DNA from: Oligoflexus tunisiensis
GTDB lineage: Bacteria > Bdellovibrionota_B > Oligoflexia > Oligoflexales > Oligoflexaceae
Direction of reading: 5' to 3'
Assembly (NCBI RefSeq): GCF_001748245.1
Contig: NZ_BDFO01000001.1
Coordinates: 235,740 to 299,739, forward strand
Length of the DNA stretch: 64,000 bases
Shown: in pieces, positions 16,552 through 26,201 of the stretch
How the letters are laid out: the number at the start of each line of letters is the position of its first letter
Position numbering within the stretch: the first letter of the stretch is position 1
Notes under the pieces: model-generated
What the model was told of the DNA's origin: nothing
The model's database searches: none
The model's input: only the letters and a program-made list of their open reading frames with translations
Position numbers and translations under genes: made by a program

Positions 16552-17010
16552 TTAGAACGGAATATCATCCAAACTCGCCGAGTTATGACTGCCGAACACG
16601 CTATCCGAAGGCGGCTCGACTGGTGGTGGATTGAAGCCCGACGAAGCATTGTCGTAGCTGGCTTCACCGCGGCTGGCGCCGGCACTGCCCAAGAATTTCA
16701 CGTTGTCGGCGACGATTTCCGTGGAATATCGCTTTTGACCCGATTGATCATCCCAGGATCGTGTCTGCAAGCGTCCCTCGACGTATGCCGAGCTGCCCTT
16801 GCGCAGATATTTTGCACAGTTCTCTGCCTGTTTCTTCCAGACAGTGATACGATGCCATTCTGTCTTTTCCTGGCGCTGTCCACTTTGGTCAGTCCAGTTG
16901 TCGGTTGTTGCCAGGCTGAATGAACAGAACGGCACGCCACTTTGAGTGTAACGCAGTTCGGGGTCCTTGCCTAAGTTGCCGACTAAAATCACTTTATTGA
17001 CGGATGCCAT
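16552..17010 (-). CDS. ssb: single-stranded DNA-binding protein
   Basis: SSB coats single-stranded DNA in replication, recombination and repair. The 152 residues hold an N-terminal OB fold ([36 protein letters not shown]), a Gly/Ser/Pro-rich linker and the acidic tip S-L-D-D-I-P-F. That tip docks partner proteins in the family. It is full length. It is transcribed alone, ends in the bidirectional hairpin and is divergent from the lipoprotein gene at 17211. Confidence 0.97.
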   Translation of the reverse strand: MASVNKVILVGNLGKDPELRYTQSGVPFCSFSLATTDNWTDQSGQRQEKTEWHRITVWKKQAENCAKYLRKGSSAYVEGRLQTRSWDDQSGQKRYSTEIVADNVKFLGSAGASRGEASYDNASSGFNPPPVEPPSDSVFGSHNSASLDDIPF

Positions 17011-17210
17011 CGTCTTCCCTCTTTTTGTCTTCGGCTTTCAAAAGCGCCACCAATCCGGCCCAGATCTTGGGATTGGACGCCAAGCCCTGCAGTGGTTATA
17101 ACTAAGCTCGTGACTCTGTCACAAGGAGAAATTACCGGGCTGGATTTAAGTCAGCGGACGACATTTTCCCCGTCGTGGAAAACAGCCCTAGTCTGAGGAG
17201 CTTTTCGAAT

Positions 17211-18722
17211 ATGATCGTGAATAAGACCCGAGTCTGGCTCGGCAGCAGTCTGGTTTTGCTTGGCATGACCCTGTTTTGGGCCTGCAAAACCGAGGAAAAG
17301 TTGCCCGCGCTTGGTGAACGGATAGCCGGTCCGGTGGATGTGGCCACGGCACCGAGCGGCAACCACTTCTATGTCCTGAATTCCGATTTTGAACGTCGCT
17401 ACAACGAAGGCTCGATCATGGTGATCGATCCCGAAGCCGAGACACCAAAAAAGGTCGCCACAATTCCCATTCCGCGTCTCGGCCGTTCCCTGGATGTCGC
17501 TCAAAATCTTATGCTCGTGACCTACGATGCGGAAGGCGAAGAACTTTATCGTCGGATTGATCTCTGGAATCTTGAGAACGAAACCAATCCCACACTGATC
17601 ACGACGTGGAACATCGAATGCTCACCGGTCAACGGCATCCTTGCCCCTTCACAGCCGTATTTTGTGGTGTCCTGCCTCAACGGTAATGTTTTCATGGGAC
17701 ACCTGGACCGGAGCAATCTCGCGGCCTCGACCCTGGATCTGGTACGGAGTTACGGTTTCGCGCATCGGGCTCTCTATTTTTACGAAAGCACCGCAGGCAC
17801 CTGGCTGCTCGGCTTTCCTTCCGATCTTGATTTCCCGGATGTTGACGATTTTCCGACCGTGGACAAGGACAGCTACGATCACGTCGCGGATAAAATGGTG
17901 GAAGACGTGGCGGATGAGGTCCCCGATCTTTTCCAGAATACGCCCCAGGCCCGACGTCGCCCGGGCAACGGTTACCCTTATCAGATGTTTATTTACAATG
18001 TTACAGGCGAGGAAGCCGCTTCCGCAGCGGATCCGAATATAGGAGAGGCGCATTTCCGCTACCTGGAAACGGGAACCTTTGCGAAACCCAATCAGGTGAA
18101 CAAGGAAATGCGGTATGTGTACTACGTGCTGCGGGAACTCGATGGGACCCCGGCTTCCGGTGAAGGCACAGTCGACGTCGACAGCCGCATCTATCGCACC
18201 AACTTTTGGACCGCCCGCAGTGCTCCCGGCGCAGCAGCTGAGGTCTTTTACCTCTCGCAACGCGGCAATAGCTATGGCTCCACAAGCAATAACGTCCTGA
18301 AGGTGGAAATCAATCCAACAGCCCTGGCGGCAGCCGACAGCTCGAAATTTACCGATATCTTCCAAGTGCAACGTGTCTATGGCTTTGCCAATGACCGGGA
18401 CAGCATAGCCCGCTATCCAGGGGCCTTTGTGGTGACGGAAATCGAAGGCGAACCCATGCTGCTGGTCAACCATTTCCGGGATCTGATCAATTTCAGTAAT
18501 GCTCCGTTTTACAGCATCACCCGCAAGTTTTTGAACCCACCGTACTCGCTGCAGCAAGCCTCGAGTTATGATTCAACGGCTTTTGAAGCCTCGTTTTATC
18601 AGCTGGCGGTTTCCAAAACAGGCAAGCTTCTGACCTGCTCGTTCTACGGACACTCCCTTTACTTGTTTGATGTGCGTCCCCGTACTAGTATGAGGGATCA
18701 AACACCGATTCGGATCGAATGA
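17211..18722 (+). CDS. lipoprotein, possibly beta-propeller, unknown function
   Basis: The 503-residue protein has a hydrophobic N-terminal segment followed by F-W-A-C25, a plausible though non-standard lipobox. The rest is rich in short beta-strands with motifs such as G-P-V-D-V-A-T-A-P-S-G-N-H-F-Y-V-L-N and L-A-V-S-K-T-G-K-L-L-T. These recall propeller blades of the YVTN/NHL type. GAGGAG ends 9 bases before the chosen ATG; the frame open upstream has no such signal. A very acidic stretch (D-F-P-D-V-D-D-F-P-T-V-D-K-D) lies near residue 210. smc follows 69 bases later on the same strand. No specific function is supported. Confidence 0.7.
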   Translation: MIVNKTRVWLGSSLVLLGMTLFWACKTEEKLPALGERIAGPVDVATAPSGNHFYVLNSDFERRYNEGSIMVIDPEAETPKKVATIPIPRLGRSLDVAQNLMLVTYDAEGEELYRRIDLWNLENETNPTLITTWNIECSPVNGILAPSQPYFVVSCLNGNVFMGHLDRSNLAASTLDLVRSYGFAHRALYFYESTAGTWLLGFPSDLDFPDVDDFPTVDKDSYDHVADKMVEDVADEVPDLFQNTPQARRRPGNGYPYQMFIYNVTGEEAASAADPNIGEAHFRYLETGTFAKPNQVNKEMRYVYYVLRELDGTPASGEGTVDVDSRIYRTNFWTARSAPGAAAEVFYLSQRGNSYGSTSNNVLKVEINPTALAAADSSKFTDIFQVQRVYGFANDRDSIARYPGAFVVTEIEGEPMLLVNHFRDLINFSNAPFYSITRKFLNPPYSLQQASSYDSTAFEASFYQLAVSKTGKLLTCSFYGHSLYLFDVRPRTSMRDQTPIRIE

Positions 18723-18791
18723 GACGCCGTATCTTTGGCATGTCCTGCGTGGAGTCCCACCTCAAGGGATCCCGCGGGATGAGGGTCATGC

Positions 18792-21700
18792 ATGCATCTT
18801 AAAAAGTTGATCATCTCCGGTTTCAAGTCGTTTGCCGACAAGGTCACACTGAACTTCGATGACGGGATCACAGGCATCGTCGGGCCCAACGGCTCGGGCA
18901 AGTCCAATGTGATTGATGCCGTGCGTTGGGTGATGGGCGAGCAGAACGCCAAGCATCTGCGGGGTGATGTCGCCACCGACATCATCTTCGCCGGTTCTGA
19001 AAAGCGGAAACCGCTCGGCATGGCGGAAGTTACGCTGGTCTTTGATAACAAGGATCAAAGTCATTTCTGTCCACCGGAATACCGTCATGAATCTGAAATC
19101 GCTCTGACTCGTCGTCTCTATATCGATGGGGAGCGCGAATACTTCATCAATAAAAAACCCTGCCGTCTGAAGGATATCGTCGGTTTTTTCGCCACCACCG
19201 GTCTCGGCGGTCGCAGCTATTCGATGATCCAGCAGGGGCAGGTCGATCGTATCCTGAACGCCAAGCCCGAGGACGTCCGTGAGATCCTTGAAGAGGCCGC
19301 GGGTACGTTGATATTCAAGGCGCGTCGCCAGGCGGCCATGAAGAAACTGGAAGGCACGCAGGATAACCTCAAACGTATCGATGACATTCTCAGCGAACTC
19401 GCCAAACAGCTCGAAAACCTGAAGGAACAGGTGGAAAAGGTGGCGGCCTGGAAGCAGTTGAGCAGCACTCTGCGTGAGGCTGAGCTCAAGCTTTTCTCGC
19501 ATAACTTCCGCCATTTTTCGACCAGGCTTCTTGAGATCGCGCATCAGCTTGATACGGATACCGACAGCGAAGTGAAGGCCATGGCGGATCTGTCCGGTCT
19601 GGAAGCCCGGGTCGAGGAACTGCAGAGCCAGCTCGCGGAATCGGATCCTGAACTGGATCAGCTGCGCGAGGAAATTTCCAACCTGCGTGAACAGATTGTA
19701 CGCGCCGAAGGCACCATCACCGCCGCCATGCGGACCACCGACCAGGGGCAAAAGCGCCTTGCGGAACTGCAGGCCAATATTCAGGAGGATCAGGAAAGCC
19801 TGAGCTCCCTGGAAAATATGGTGGCGAGCAAGGAGGCCGATTATGTGCGGATGCAGGCGGAGGTGGAGCGTCTGCAGGATCTGATCGCCTCGTTTCAGGA
19901 TGAAGTGGATCAGGTCGAGGAAGCGGCGCAGGTTTTTGAAAACCGGGCGCAGGAGCTGGAAGACGAAATCAAGAATCTGGAACTTTTGCTCGAAAGCAAC
20001 CGTTTGCGCTGCGAAAGCATCGAACGGGATCGGAAGCGCATTCTGATCGAGCATCAAAATTATCAGGCTCGCCAGGAATCCCTGCATCAATCGCTGAAGG
20101 TGATCGCCGATAAACTGGAAGCCGCCCGTGCCGTGCTCAACGAGCGACAGGCCGGCCTGGATCAGGAGCTGCAGCTCAAGCAGGACCTGGAAGCGGAAGT
20201 GCAGAAGCGTGAGGAGCAGATACGCGAAGGGGCACGGGAACGCGATGCCCATAAGGAAACGTACCTGCATGCCCGCGCCCGCCTTGGAACACTCGAGGAA
20301 CTGGAAGCCAGCAGCGGTGACCTGAAATCGAGCCTTCAGCAGCTTTATCAAAAGCATCCGGACACCAGGCAGCTTGTTTACGGCGTGCTCACAGATTTTA
20401 TTGCCTTTGACCGTGGCATCGAGGAATGGGCCCCACGTGCGGTGCATGCCTTTGAACGCTGGTCGGAACGCCTGATCATTCCATCCGGTGCCGCTCTGAA
20501 TGAGCTGATCCGCTATGTGAATCAGGAACAGCTGGGTTCGCTGCCCCTGAGCTTGGCTTCGCTTTGGAATGCGGATGACCTGGCCCCGATCCGTGATTGG
20601 GCGGCACGTTATGATGCGGTCCCGGTTCTGGATGTCCTGAAGATTCAGGACCCCCACCGGGACATGCTGAATGTGCTCCTGCAGCGACTCTATTATCTGC
20701 CTTCGGTCTCTCTCAATGAGGACGAACTGCGGAGTCTCCCTTATGGTCTGATTCTTTTCACCGCGCAGGGTGTCCTCGTGCATTCGCGCGATGATCTTTT
20801 GCTGAGCGGCACCCAGGCCAAGGGCAGCCTCAGCCGCAAAAATGAAATCGAAGGCCTCGCCCGGCAGCTGAAGGAAAGCGAAGGCAAACTCGCGGCCGCG
20901 CAGAGTCGCCTCGATGTGATGGAACAGCAGCAGGCCGAAGCGCGCGCCCGCCTCAAGGAACTGACCGATCGCCTGGGCGGCCAGAATCAGGAAGCCTTGG
21001 CGGCGATGTCTGAGATGCAAAACCTTTTGAACCAGGAAAATCATCAGAAGGAAATCATCGAGCAGAACGTGCATCGCATCCAGGAGCTGGATCAGCGTGA
21101 GAATGATCTGATGCGGGAGCTGGAGCAGCTCGGTGAAACCCGGATTTCCCTGGGTCAGGAAAAGGAGCATCAGCAGGGCGAACTGGAATCCCTGCAGGAC
21201 GAATCCGCCAGCATCGCCGAGCGCAAGGACGAGGTGATGCGCGTGCATCAGCAACGGCAGCTCGAACTGGCAAAATTCGAGACGCGTTCGCAGTCAAACC
21301 GTGAGAACCTGGAGCAAAGCCGGCAGCAGCTGCAAAAACTTCAGTCGAATATCACCAAACGCTACGAGGAAAGAAATCGCCTCGAAGCCGAACTGGAGCA
21401 GGCTGAGACCAACCAGGCTCATGCCACCCAGGAGATCGAGGTCTACATCCGGCGCCGCGAGGAACTCGAAGGGCAGCTGGCGGACCGCCGTGAACTCAGT
21501 GCCGGCGTCCTGGAAGAGCTGCGTGTGGTGGAAAGCCGTCTGCGCGAAGCCCGCGATATGCAGATGGAGATTCAACGCAGCAAATCAAAGAAAAGCGTCG
21601 AACTGGAACGTTTGAAGCAGGTGAGTCGTGGGATCCTGGATCAGGCCAAGGAAAAATATCAGATCGATCTGATGACCTATGAGTTTGTTGAGGATCCGAA

Positions 21701-22415
21701 CTTCGATGCCGACAAGACCAACCGTGAGATCAGCAAGGCCAGAAACCAGCTGGAAACCATGGGTGGTGTGAACATGGTCGCCGTCGAGGAGTATGAGCGC
21801 ATTTCAAAACGCCACGAGTTTATCGATGCGCAGAAGGAGGAAGTGCTGGGCAGTATCCTCCTCCTTCAGGAAGCGATCGATGAAATCGAGGAGACGTCGA
21901 AGGAAAAATTCCTGAGCACCTTTGAAGTGGTGAATCAGAACTTTATCGATCTCTTCCCAATTCTCTTCCCGGGTGGCGAGGCGCGTCTTGAGCTGACCAG
22001 CGAGGATGCCCTGACCGCCGGTGTGGAAATCATGGTGCGGATGCCCGGTAAAAAACCGCGGAGCATGACGCTTTACTCCGGTGGTGAGAAGGCTCTGACA
22101 GCGATCTCGCTGATCTTTGCGCTCCTCAAAACCAAACCGACCCCCTTCTGTTTCCTGGATGAGGTCGATGCGCCTTTGGATGAAGCGAACGTCGGTCGCT
22201 ATAACAAGGTTCTCGATGCGCTGTCCAATCGCTTCCAGTTTGTAGTCATCACCCACAACCGTCGGACGATGGAAGTTCTGGATCAGCTCTACGGCGTGAC
22301 CATGCAGGAAGGTGGTGTTTCCACCGTCGTGGGCGTGGATATGAAAAAGGATCTGCCGGCACATCTGCAGAAGTCCTTCAAGAAACCTGAAGAGGCGGCC
22401 GCCACCGGCACCTGA
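18792..22415 (+). CDS. smc: chromosome segregation ATPase SMC
   Basis: SMC organises and helps segregate chromosomes as an ATP-driven ring with ScpA/ScpB. The 1207 residues give the complete layout: head half with Walker A G-P-N-G-S-G-K-S-N (31-39), coiled coil, hinge (about 515-665), returning coiled coil, and second head half with signature Y1095-S-G-G-E-K-A-L-T-A and Walker B F-L-D-E-V-D-A-P (from 1121). It starts M-H-L-K-K-L-I-I-S-G-F-K-S-F, as expected. scpA/scpB are not in this window. Its stop overlaps the first possible ATG of the SDR gene. Confidence 0.97.
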   Translation: MHLKKLIISGFKSFADKVTLNFDDGITGIVGPNGSGKSNVIDAVRWVMGEQNAKHLRGDVATDIIFAGSEKRKPLGMAEVTLVFDNKDQSHFCPPEYRHESEIALTRRLYIDGEREYFINKKPCRLKDIVGFFATTGLGGRSYSMIQQGQVDRILNAKPEDVREILEEAAGTLIFKARRQAAMKKLEGTQDNLKRIDDILSELAKQLENLKEQVEKVAAWKQLSSTLREAELKLFSHNFRHFSTRLLEIAHQLDTDTDSEVKAMADLSGLEARVEELQSQLAESDPELDQLREEISNLREQIVRAEGTITAAMRTTDQGQKRLAELQANIQEDQESLSSLENMVASKEADYVRMQAEVERLQDLIASFQDEVDQVEEAAQVFENRAQELEDEIKNLELLLESNRLRCESIERDRKRILIEHQNYQARQESLHQSLKVIADKLEAARAVLNERQAGLDQELQLKQDLEAEVQKREEQIREGARERDAHKETYLHARARLGTLEELEASSGDLKSSLQQLYQKHPDTRQLVYGVLTDFIAFDRGIEEWAPRAVHAFERWSERLIIPSGAALNELIRYVNQEQLGSLPLSLASLWNADDLAPIRDWAARYDAVPVLDVLKIQDPHRDMLNVLLQRLYYLPSVSLNEDELRSLPYGLILFTAQGVLVHSRDDLLLSGTQAKGSLSRKNEIEGLARQLKESEGKLAAAQSRLDVMEQQQAEARARLKELTDRLGGQNQEALAAMSEMQNLLNQENHQKEIIEQNVHRIQELDQRENDLMRELEQLGETRISLGQEKEHQQGELESLQDESASIAERKDEVMRVHQQRQLELAKFETRSQSNRENLEQSRQQLQKLQSNITKRYEERNRLEAELEQAETNQAHATQEIEVYIRRREELEGQLADRRELSAGVLEELRVVESRLREARDMQMEIQRSKSKKSVELERLKQVSRGILDQAKEKYQIDLMTYEFVEDPNFDADKTNREISKARNQLETMGGVNMVAVEEYERISKRHEFIDAQKEEVLGSILLLQEAIDEIEETSKEKFLSTFEVVNQNFIDLFPILFPGGEARLELTSEDALTAGVEIMVRMPGKKPRSMTLYSGGEKALTAISLIFALLKTKPTPFCFLDEVDAPLDEANVGRYNKVLDALSNRFQFVVITHNRRTMEVLDQLYGVTMQEGGVSTVVGVDMKKDLPAHLQKSFKKPEEAAATGT

Positions 22416-22426
22416 TGGGAGTCGTT

Positions 22427-23260
22427 ATGGACCTCAATGGCAGGACCGCTTTGATCACCGGCGCCAACGGTGGCATCGGACTGGCCACAGCCCGTGGCCT
22501 CGTCGCCCGGGGCGCCCAGGTGGTTCTCGGCTGCCGCAATCTGCAGAAGGCGGAGGAGGCTCAAGCGGCCATCCAGAACGATTTTCCCGAGGGAAAGGTC
22601 GAGGTTCTGGCCTTGGATCTCGCCAATATCATGAACATCAGGAGCGCCGCCGAGGTTCTGAAACGGCGCTTTCCCAGGCTTGATATCCTCATCAATAACG
22701 CCGGTGTGATGAGCCTGGCCCGCAAGGAAACGCGGGATGGTTTTGAAATGACCTTTGGAGTCAACCATCTTGGAACCTTCGCTCTCACTCAGGCCCTTCT
22801 GCCTTTGATCAAGGCCGCACCCGAAGGACGGATTGTCACGCTATCCTCGACCCTGCACTATAGGGGTCATATGCAGTGGGATGATCTTCATTACCGCTCA
22901 CGTCCCTACAAGGGCTGGGAAGCCTACAATCAATCGAAGCTCGCCAATGTCCTGATGACCCAAGCCCTCGCGCGACGTCTTAAGGGTACTTCCGCCAGCG
23001 CGTTTGCCCTGCATCCGGGTGTGGTGGCCACCGACCTCGCACGAGATTATCCTGCCTGGCTGATGAAGCTGCTCAAGGCCTTTTTGGTGACGCCGGAAAA
23101 AGGTGCCCGCTGCTCGATTTATGTCGCCAGTGAACCCGGACTTGCCGCACACAATGGGGCCTATTTTGAAAGCTCCCGTGTGAAAAAACCTGCCGCTGCC
23201 GCGCTGGTGGAGGAGGATCAGGAACGACTCTGGAAGCTAAGCGAGGAGCTCACCTCTTGA
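22427..23260 (+). CDS. short-chain dehydrogenase/reductase (retinol-dehydrogenase-like)
   Basis: The 277-residue NAD(P)-dependent oxidoreductase has T11-G-A-N-G-G-I-G18 for cofactor binding, N-N-A-G-V, an S-S near residue 143 and the catalytic Y167-N-Q-S-K171. The substrate is unknown. The overall pattern (R-N-L-Q-K-A, H-L-G-T-F-A-L-T) resembles the WW-oxidoreductase/retinol dehydrogenase branch of classical SDRs. GGGAG five bases before the ATG at 22427 makes it a better start than the ATG at 22415 that overlaps the smc stop. Co-transcription with smc is likely from the spacing; a functional link is not. Confidence 0.9.
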   Translation: MDLNGRTALITGANGGIGLATARGLVARGAQVVLGCRNLQKAEEAQAAIQNDFPEGKVEVLALDLANIMNIRSAAEVLKRRFPRLDILINNAGVMSLARKETRDGFEMTFGVNHLGTFALTQALLPLIKAAPEGRIVTLSSTLHYRGHMQWDDLHYRSRPYKGWEAYNQSKLANVLMTQALARRLKGTSASAFALHPGVVATDLARDYPAWLMKLLKAFLVTPEKGARCSIYVASEPGLAAHNGAYFESSRVKKPAAAALVEEDQERLWKLSEELTS

Positions 23261-23370
23261 AAACCAGGCGCGCCGCCCCTATTCGTCGAACCCTGACGGG
23301 TGCAATGAGAGGATGAACCATGGGAAATGGGTGTCGGGAATCAGGAAGCTGGATCCTGGCGCATGCATAA

Positions 23371-23390
23371 AGACCCGCTGGCGCGGGTCT
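23371..23390. terminator. perfect 8-bp GC-rich hairpin, possible two-way terminator
   Basis: AGACCCGC, a TGGC loop and GCGGGTCT form a perfect stem between the convergent SDR gene and the 116-residue minus-strand gene. Weak T-rich tails follow on both sides (CTTAT to the right, TTTAT on the other strand). Its position between convergent genes supports termination, but the U-tracts are poor. Confidence 0.55.
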
Positions 23391-23436
23391 CTTATCATGG
23401 TGGAGCGCACAGGAACAAACTGATCTTGACAGTTCT

Positions 23437-23787
23437 TCAACCTTCCAGCTTATCGACGATCACCTGAATCAGTTCGTTGGGTTTACTGTAAAACTCAGCG
23501 AAGGAATAGGTTTCGAGGAACCATTCGCTGACAGGATCCTGCTCGGCTTCGCGAGTTTTTTTCACGAGCTGCGGATAGGTGCTGGTCAGCTCCAGCATGC
23601 GCGCGAGCACGCCAGCCGCTTCGGGTTTGGCGCTGGGATATTTCTTGCGAAGATACCGGATCATAAGGCTGATCAGCACGGGATCGAGTTTCTCAGCCAG
23701 AAAAAATAGATCGTTGGTTGGCAGCGTACCGGCTTCCAATCCATCCAACCAACGGAGACTCTCGCGAACTTGAACCTGTGCATCCAT
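23437..23787 (-). CDS. small helical protein of unknown function
   Basis: This is a 116-residue soluble, mostly helical protein without signal peptide or known motif. Charged segments R-Y-L-R-K-K-Y-P-S-A-K and E-W-F-L-E-T-Y-S-F-A-E-F-Y stand out. AGGAGA before the ATG supports it as real. It lies 13 bases after the Omp85 gene on the same strand, so hldD, the Omp85 gene and this gene probably form one transcript. I cannot name a function. Confidence 0.65.
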   Translation of the reverse strand: MDAQVQVRESLRWLDGLEAGTLPTNDLFFLAEKLDPVLISLMIRYLRKKYPSAKPEAAGVLARMLELTSTYPQLVKKTREAEQDPVSEWFLETYSFAEFYSKPNELIQVIVDKLEG

Positions 23788-23800
23788 GCTTACTTCTCCT

Positions 23801-25117
23801 TTACAAGGGACGATAGGGGTCTACGAATTGGTTCATACCTATCGATATGCTGCTCGTGCTGGGTTCACCCAGGCTCCAGGCGTAATCCACGCGGAAAACC
23901 AGGCGATTGACCTGCGGAACGGCCAGCCTGAGGCCGAGACCTGCGCTGGCCCGATCGTTGGTTGTCCAGTCCTTGAGCGCATACCCAGCCGCACCATAAT
24001 CGATATAAGTGGCTGCCTGCCACCAGACGTAACGGGAGCGATGAAATATTTTTCGCAGCTCCAGGTTGCCATAGACCGCCTTATTTCCGTACATAACACC
24101 ATCGGGTAAACCACGTACTGAATCGAAGCCACCCAAAAAAAAGAGGCTCTGATAGGAACGATCATCGCTCAATCCCAGCCATTCATGAAAGGCGAGATTC
24201 CAATCCCCCTCCCAAAGCCCATACCAAAAAAGCTCCTGTTCCAGACTCGCCTGGTTTTTTTCCCTGGTCCAGGTGGGTCCGGCATTCAGCAGGACGCGCA
24301 GACCTTGCAAATTCTGCTGCAAGACAGCCATATCATCATAAACCAGCCTGGCCAAGAGCCGTTTCTGGTTTACCGGTTGCAAATTAAAAACTCCACGGGC
24401 GGCTGCGGATTTCTGCATTTGCCATTCCAGCTCATGCTGCTGCCGAAGGTTCACCCGTACCCCCGCCTGCCACGGGCTCTGTGGATCCTCGCTCAAGGGC
24501 ACCAACGCTTCCGCGATCACGGCTGTTGCCCTGCCATAAATCTGAGCAACTTCCTGATCCTCCCTATCGTATACGCTACGAATCCGGTTGTCCCGCCAGA
24601 GTTCAAGATTTAAGTAATGACGACCACTCTGCCAGCGCGGGGCACGGATCCATATCACGCCGCCGGTCGGCGCCGAGCCGTAGGTTCGCGCTTCAGCCCC
24701 CATGGTCCAAAGGCTGCCGAAGACGTGGGTGTCATAAATGCCGGCGACCACCAGAGGCGTGCCGCCACCAAAGGCCCCGCGAATGACAGGGATCACGGTC
24801 CATTTTTCCCGCGCCTCGATTTCGAGTCGCCAGGCGTCGGGTCCCTGGTCGGATTCCTTGATCTGAACGGCGACGTCCTGAAAAACCTGAGTGGTGAGCA
24901 GGCGGGTTTTCAGCGCATCAATGTCCGCCCCTGTGAGTTCGCAGGGACACTCCAGGCCTGCATATTCCATCAGCCAGTTGACATTGGTGCGGCCAAGACC
25001 CTTGATCTCGATCTGCTGAATGCGGTAGGTGGCGTCCTGCGCCAGGGCCAGACGCGTCCCACCGATCAGGAGGAGGATCAACCAGCGGATGTGGAATAGA
25101 TCAAAGATAGGGATCAC
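23801..25117 (-). CDS. Omp85-superfamily outer-membrane protein with one POTRA domain
   Basis: The protein is up to 438 residues. It has a signal peptide (W-L-I-L-L-L-I-G-G... cleavage near L-A-Q), one POTRA-like domain (about 30-105; I-Q-Q-I-E-I-K-G-L-G-R-T-N), then a 16-strand-type barrel. The loop-6 motif G-G-F-D-S-V-R-G-L-P-D-G is conserved in BamA, TamA and related proteins, where the Arg reaches into the barrel. It lacks the five or three POTRA domains of BamA and TamA, so it is a short Omp85 relative for protein or lipid transfer across the outer membrane. The GTG start overlaps the hldD end by 17 nt; the ribosome site is weak, so translational coupling is likely. Confidence 0.85.
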   Translation of the reverse strand: MIPIFDLFHIRWLILLLIGGTRLALAQDATYRIQQIEIKGLGRTNVNWLMEYAGLECPCELTGADIDALKTRLLTTQVFQDVAVQIKESDQGPDAWRLEIEAREKWTVIPVIRGAFGGGTPLVVAGIYDTHVFGSLWTMGAEARTYGSAPTGGVIWIRAPRWQSGRHYLNLELWRDNRIRSVYDREDQEVAQIYGRATAVIAEALVPLSEDPQSPWQAGVRVNLRQQHELEWQMQKSAAARGVFNLQPVNQKRLLARLVYDDMAVLQQNLQGLRVLLNAGPTWTREKNQASLEQELFWYGLWEGDWNLAFHEWLGLSDDRSYQSLFFLGGFDSVRGLPDGVMYGNKAVYGNLELRKIFHRSRYVWWQAATYIDYGAAGYALKDWTTNDRASAGLGLRLAVPQVNRLVFRVDYAWSLGEPSTSSISIGMNQFVDPYRPL

Positions 25118-26081
25118 CCTGATTCAGATAATGTCTGACATAGTCATTGACCCCGTCTTCCAGACTGTAAAAAGCCTCCTGATAGCCTGCCACTGTCCGC
25201 AGTTTGTTCAAATCGGCTTCCGTAAAATATTGATACTGTTTTTGCAGGCTCGGGGGCATTTCAATCCATTCAAACTTGGGTTTTTTATCCAGAGCTCCGA
25301 ACACCGCGCGACCGAGATCGGCAAACGTTCGGGCCTGGCCGGTCCCGAGATTGTAAAGTCCCGATGGAATCCGGCGATGCTCCTTCCAAAAGTGTAGCAT
25401 CACCTTCACCACATCCTTCACATAAACAAAGTCGCGCTGCTGCTCGCCGTGTTCAATATCGGGGCGATGGGATTTGAAAAGACGCAGGCTGCCCTTGTCA
25501 CGAACCTGGGGAAAGGCATGATACACAACGCTGGCCTGGGGTCCCTTGTGATATTCCTGAGGGCCATACACATTGAAGTATTTAAACCCATACCAAAAAG
25601 GCGGCGTTGTTTTTTGCTTCAGAGCCCAGACATCAAAGAGCTGCTTGCTCCAGCCGTATTTATTAATGGGACGCAGCTCCGGAATGCGGTCATGCGCATC
25701 GAGGAAGGTTTTTTCCTCAGCGCCATAGGTGGCGGCGGAGGATGCGTAGAGAAAGGGGATGTCCCGCTGCGCGCAGTAGTCCCATAGTTTTTTGGTGAAG
25801 AGAACATTGTTGTTCATAAGGTAATCGGCGTCGCGTTCGGTGGTCGACGAGCAGGCGCCGAGGTGAAAGACCGCTTCAAAGAGAGGATGTCCGGCTTCAT
25901 CGAGCCAGCTGAAAAGCTGATCCTTGGGCACGACATAGTCAATACGGCGTTTTGCGAGATTTTTCCACTTGTCGCCCAATCCCAGGTGGTCAGCGACGAT
26001 GATTTGATGATGACCTTTTTCATTCAGTGCCCAGACCAAGGCGCTGCCAATGAAGCCAGCGCCGCCGGTGATCAGTATCAT
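25101..26081 (-). CDS. hldD: ADP-L-glycero-D-manno-heptose 6-epimerase
   Basis: HldD makes the heptose donor for the inner core of lipopolysaccharide. It is an extended SDR of 326 residues with T-G-G-A-G-F-I-G near the N-terminus, the catalytic Y-G-W-S-K, and the family-specific K-Y-F-N-V-Y-G-P-Q-E-Y-H-K-G. The length is normal. It supports a Gram-negative envelope for this organism. It leads a minus-strand run with the Omp85-like protein and a small unknown gene, and is divergent from lysC. Confidence 0.94.
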   Translation of the reverse strand: MILITGGAGFIGSALVWALNEKGHHQIIVADHLGLGDKWKNLAKRRIDYVVPKDQLFSWLDEAGHPLFEAVFHLGACSSTTERDADYLMNNNVLFTKKLWDYCAQRDIPFLYASSAATYGAEEKTFLDAHDRIPELRPINKYGWSKQLFDVWALKQKTTPPFWYGFKYFNVYGPQEYHKGPQASVVYHAFPQVRDKGSLRLFKSHRPDIEHGEQQRDFVYVKDVVKVMLHFWKEHRRIPSGLYNLGTGQARTFADLGRAVFGALDKKPKFEWIEMPPSLQKQYQYFTEADLNKLRTVAGYQEAFYSLEDGVNDYVRHYLNQGDPYL

Positions 26082-26130
26082 CCTCTGAAACCCTTTCCTA
26101 CAAAGCCGTTGCCAGCATCCCAGCTCACGA

Positions 26131-26159
26131 TTGCAAGCCTAAATGATCTAGTATATACC
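26131..26159 (+). promoter_or_regulatory. candidate promoter of lysC
   Basis: TTGCAA (26131-26136) is followed after 15-17 bases by the TA-rich TATATACC (26152-26159). It lies 43 bases before the lysC ATG, in the divergent gap with hldD. The exact -10 register is uncertain. Confidence 0.35.
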
Positions 26160-26201
26160 TGCCCTGTCCGGAAATCGAAACCCCTTTCAGGGAAGGCAAC
26201 C

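Noticed and set aside
18786..21254. 822-residue open frame on the minus strand opposite smc
   Set aside because: It is the antisense shadow of a perfect SMC gene; the composition is Leu/His/Phe-rich as expected from complementary coiled-coil codons, with no family motif.
25863..26201. N-terminal extension of aspartate kinase
   Set aside because: The extension runs antisense through hldD and the kinase starts normally at the ATG with a strong ribosome site at 26202.
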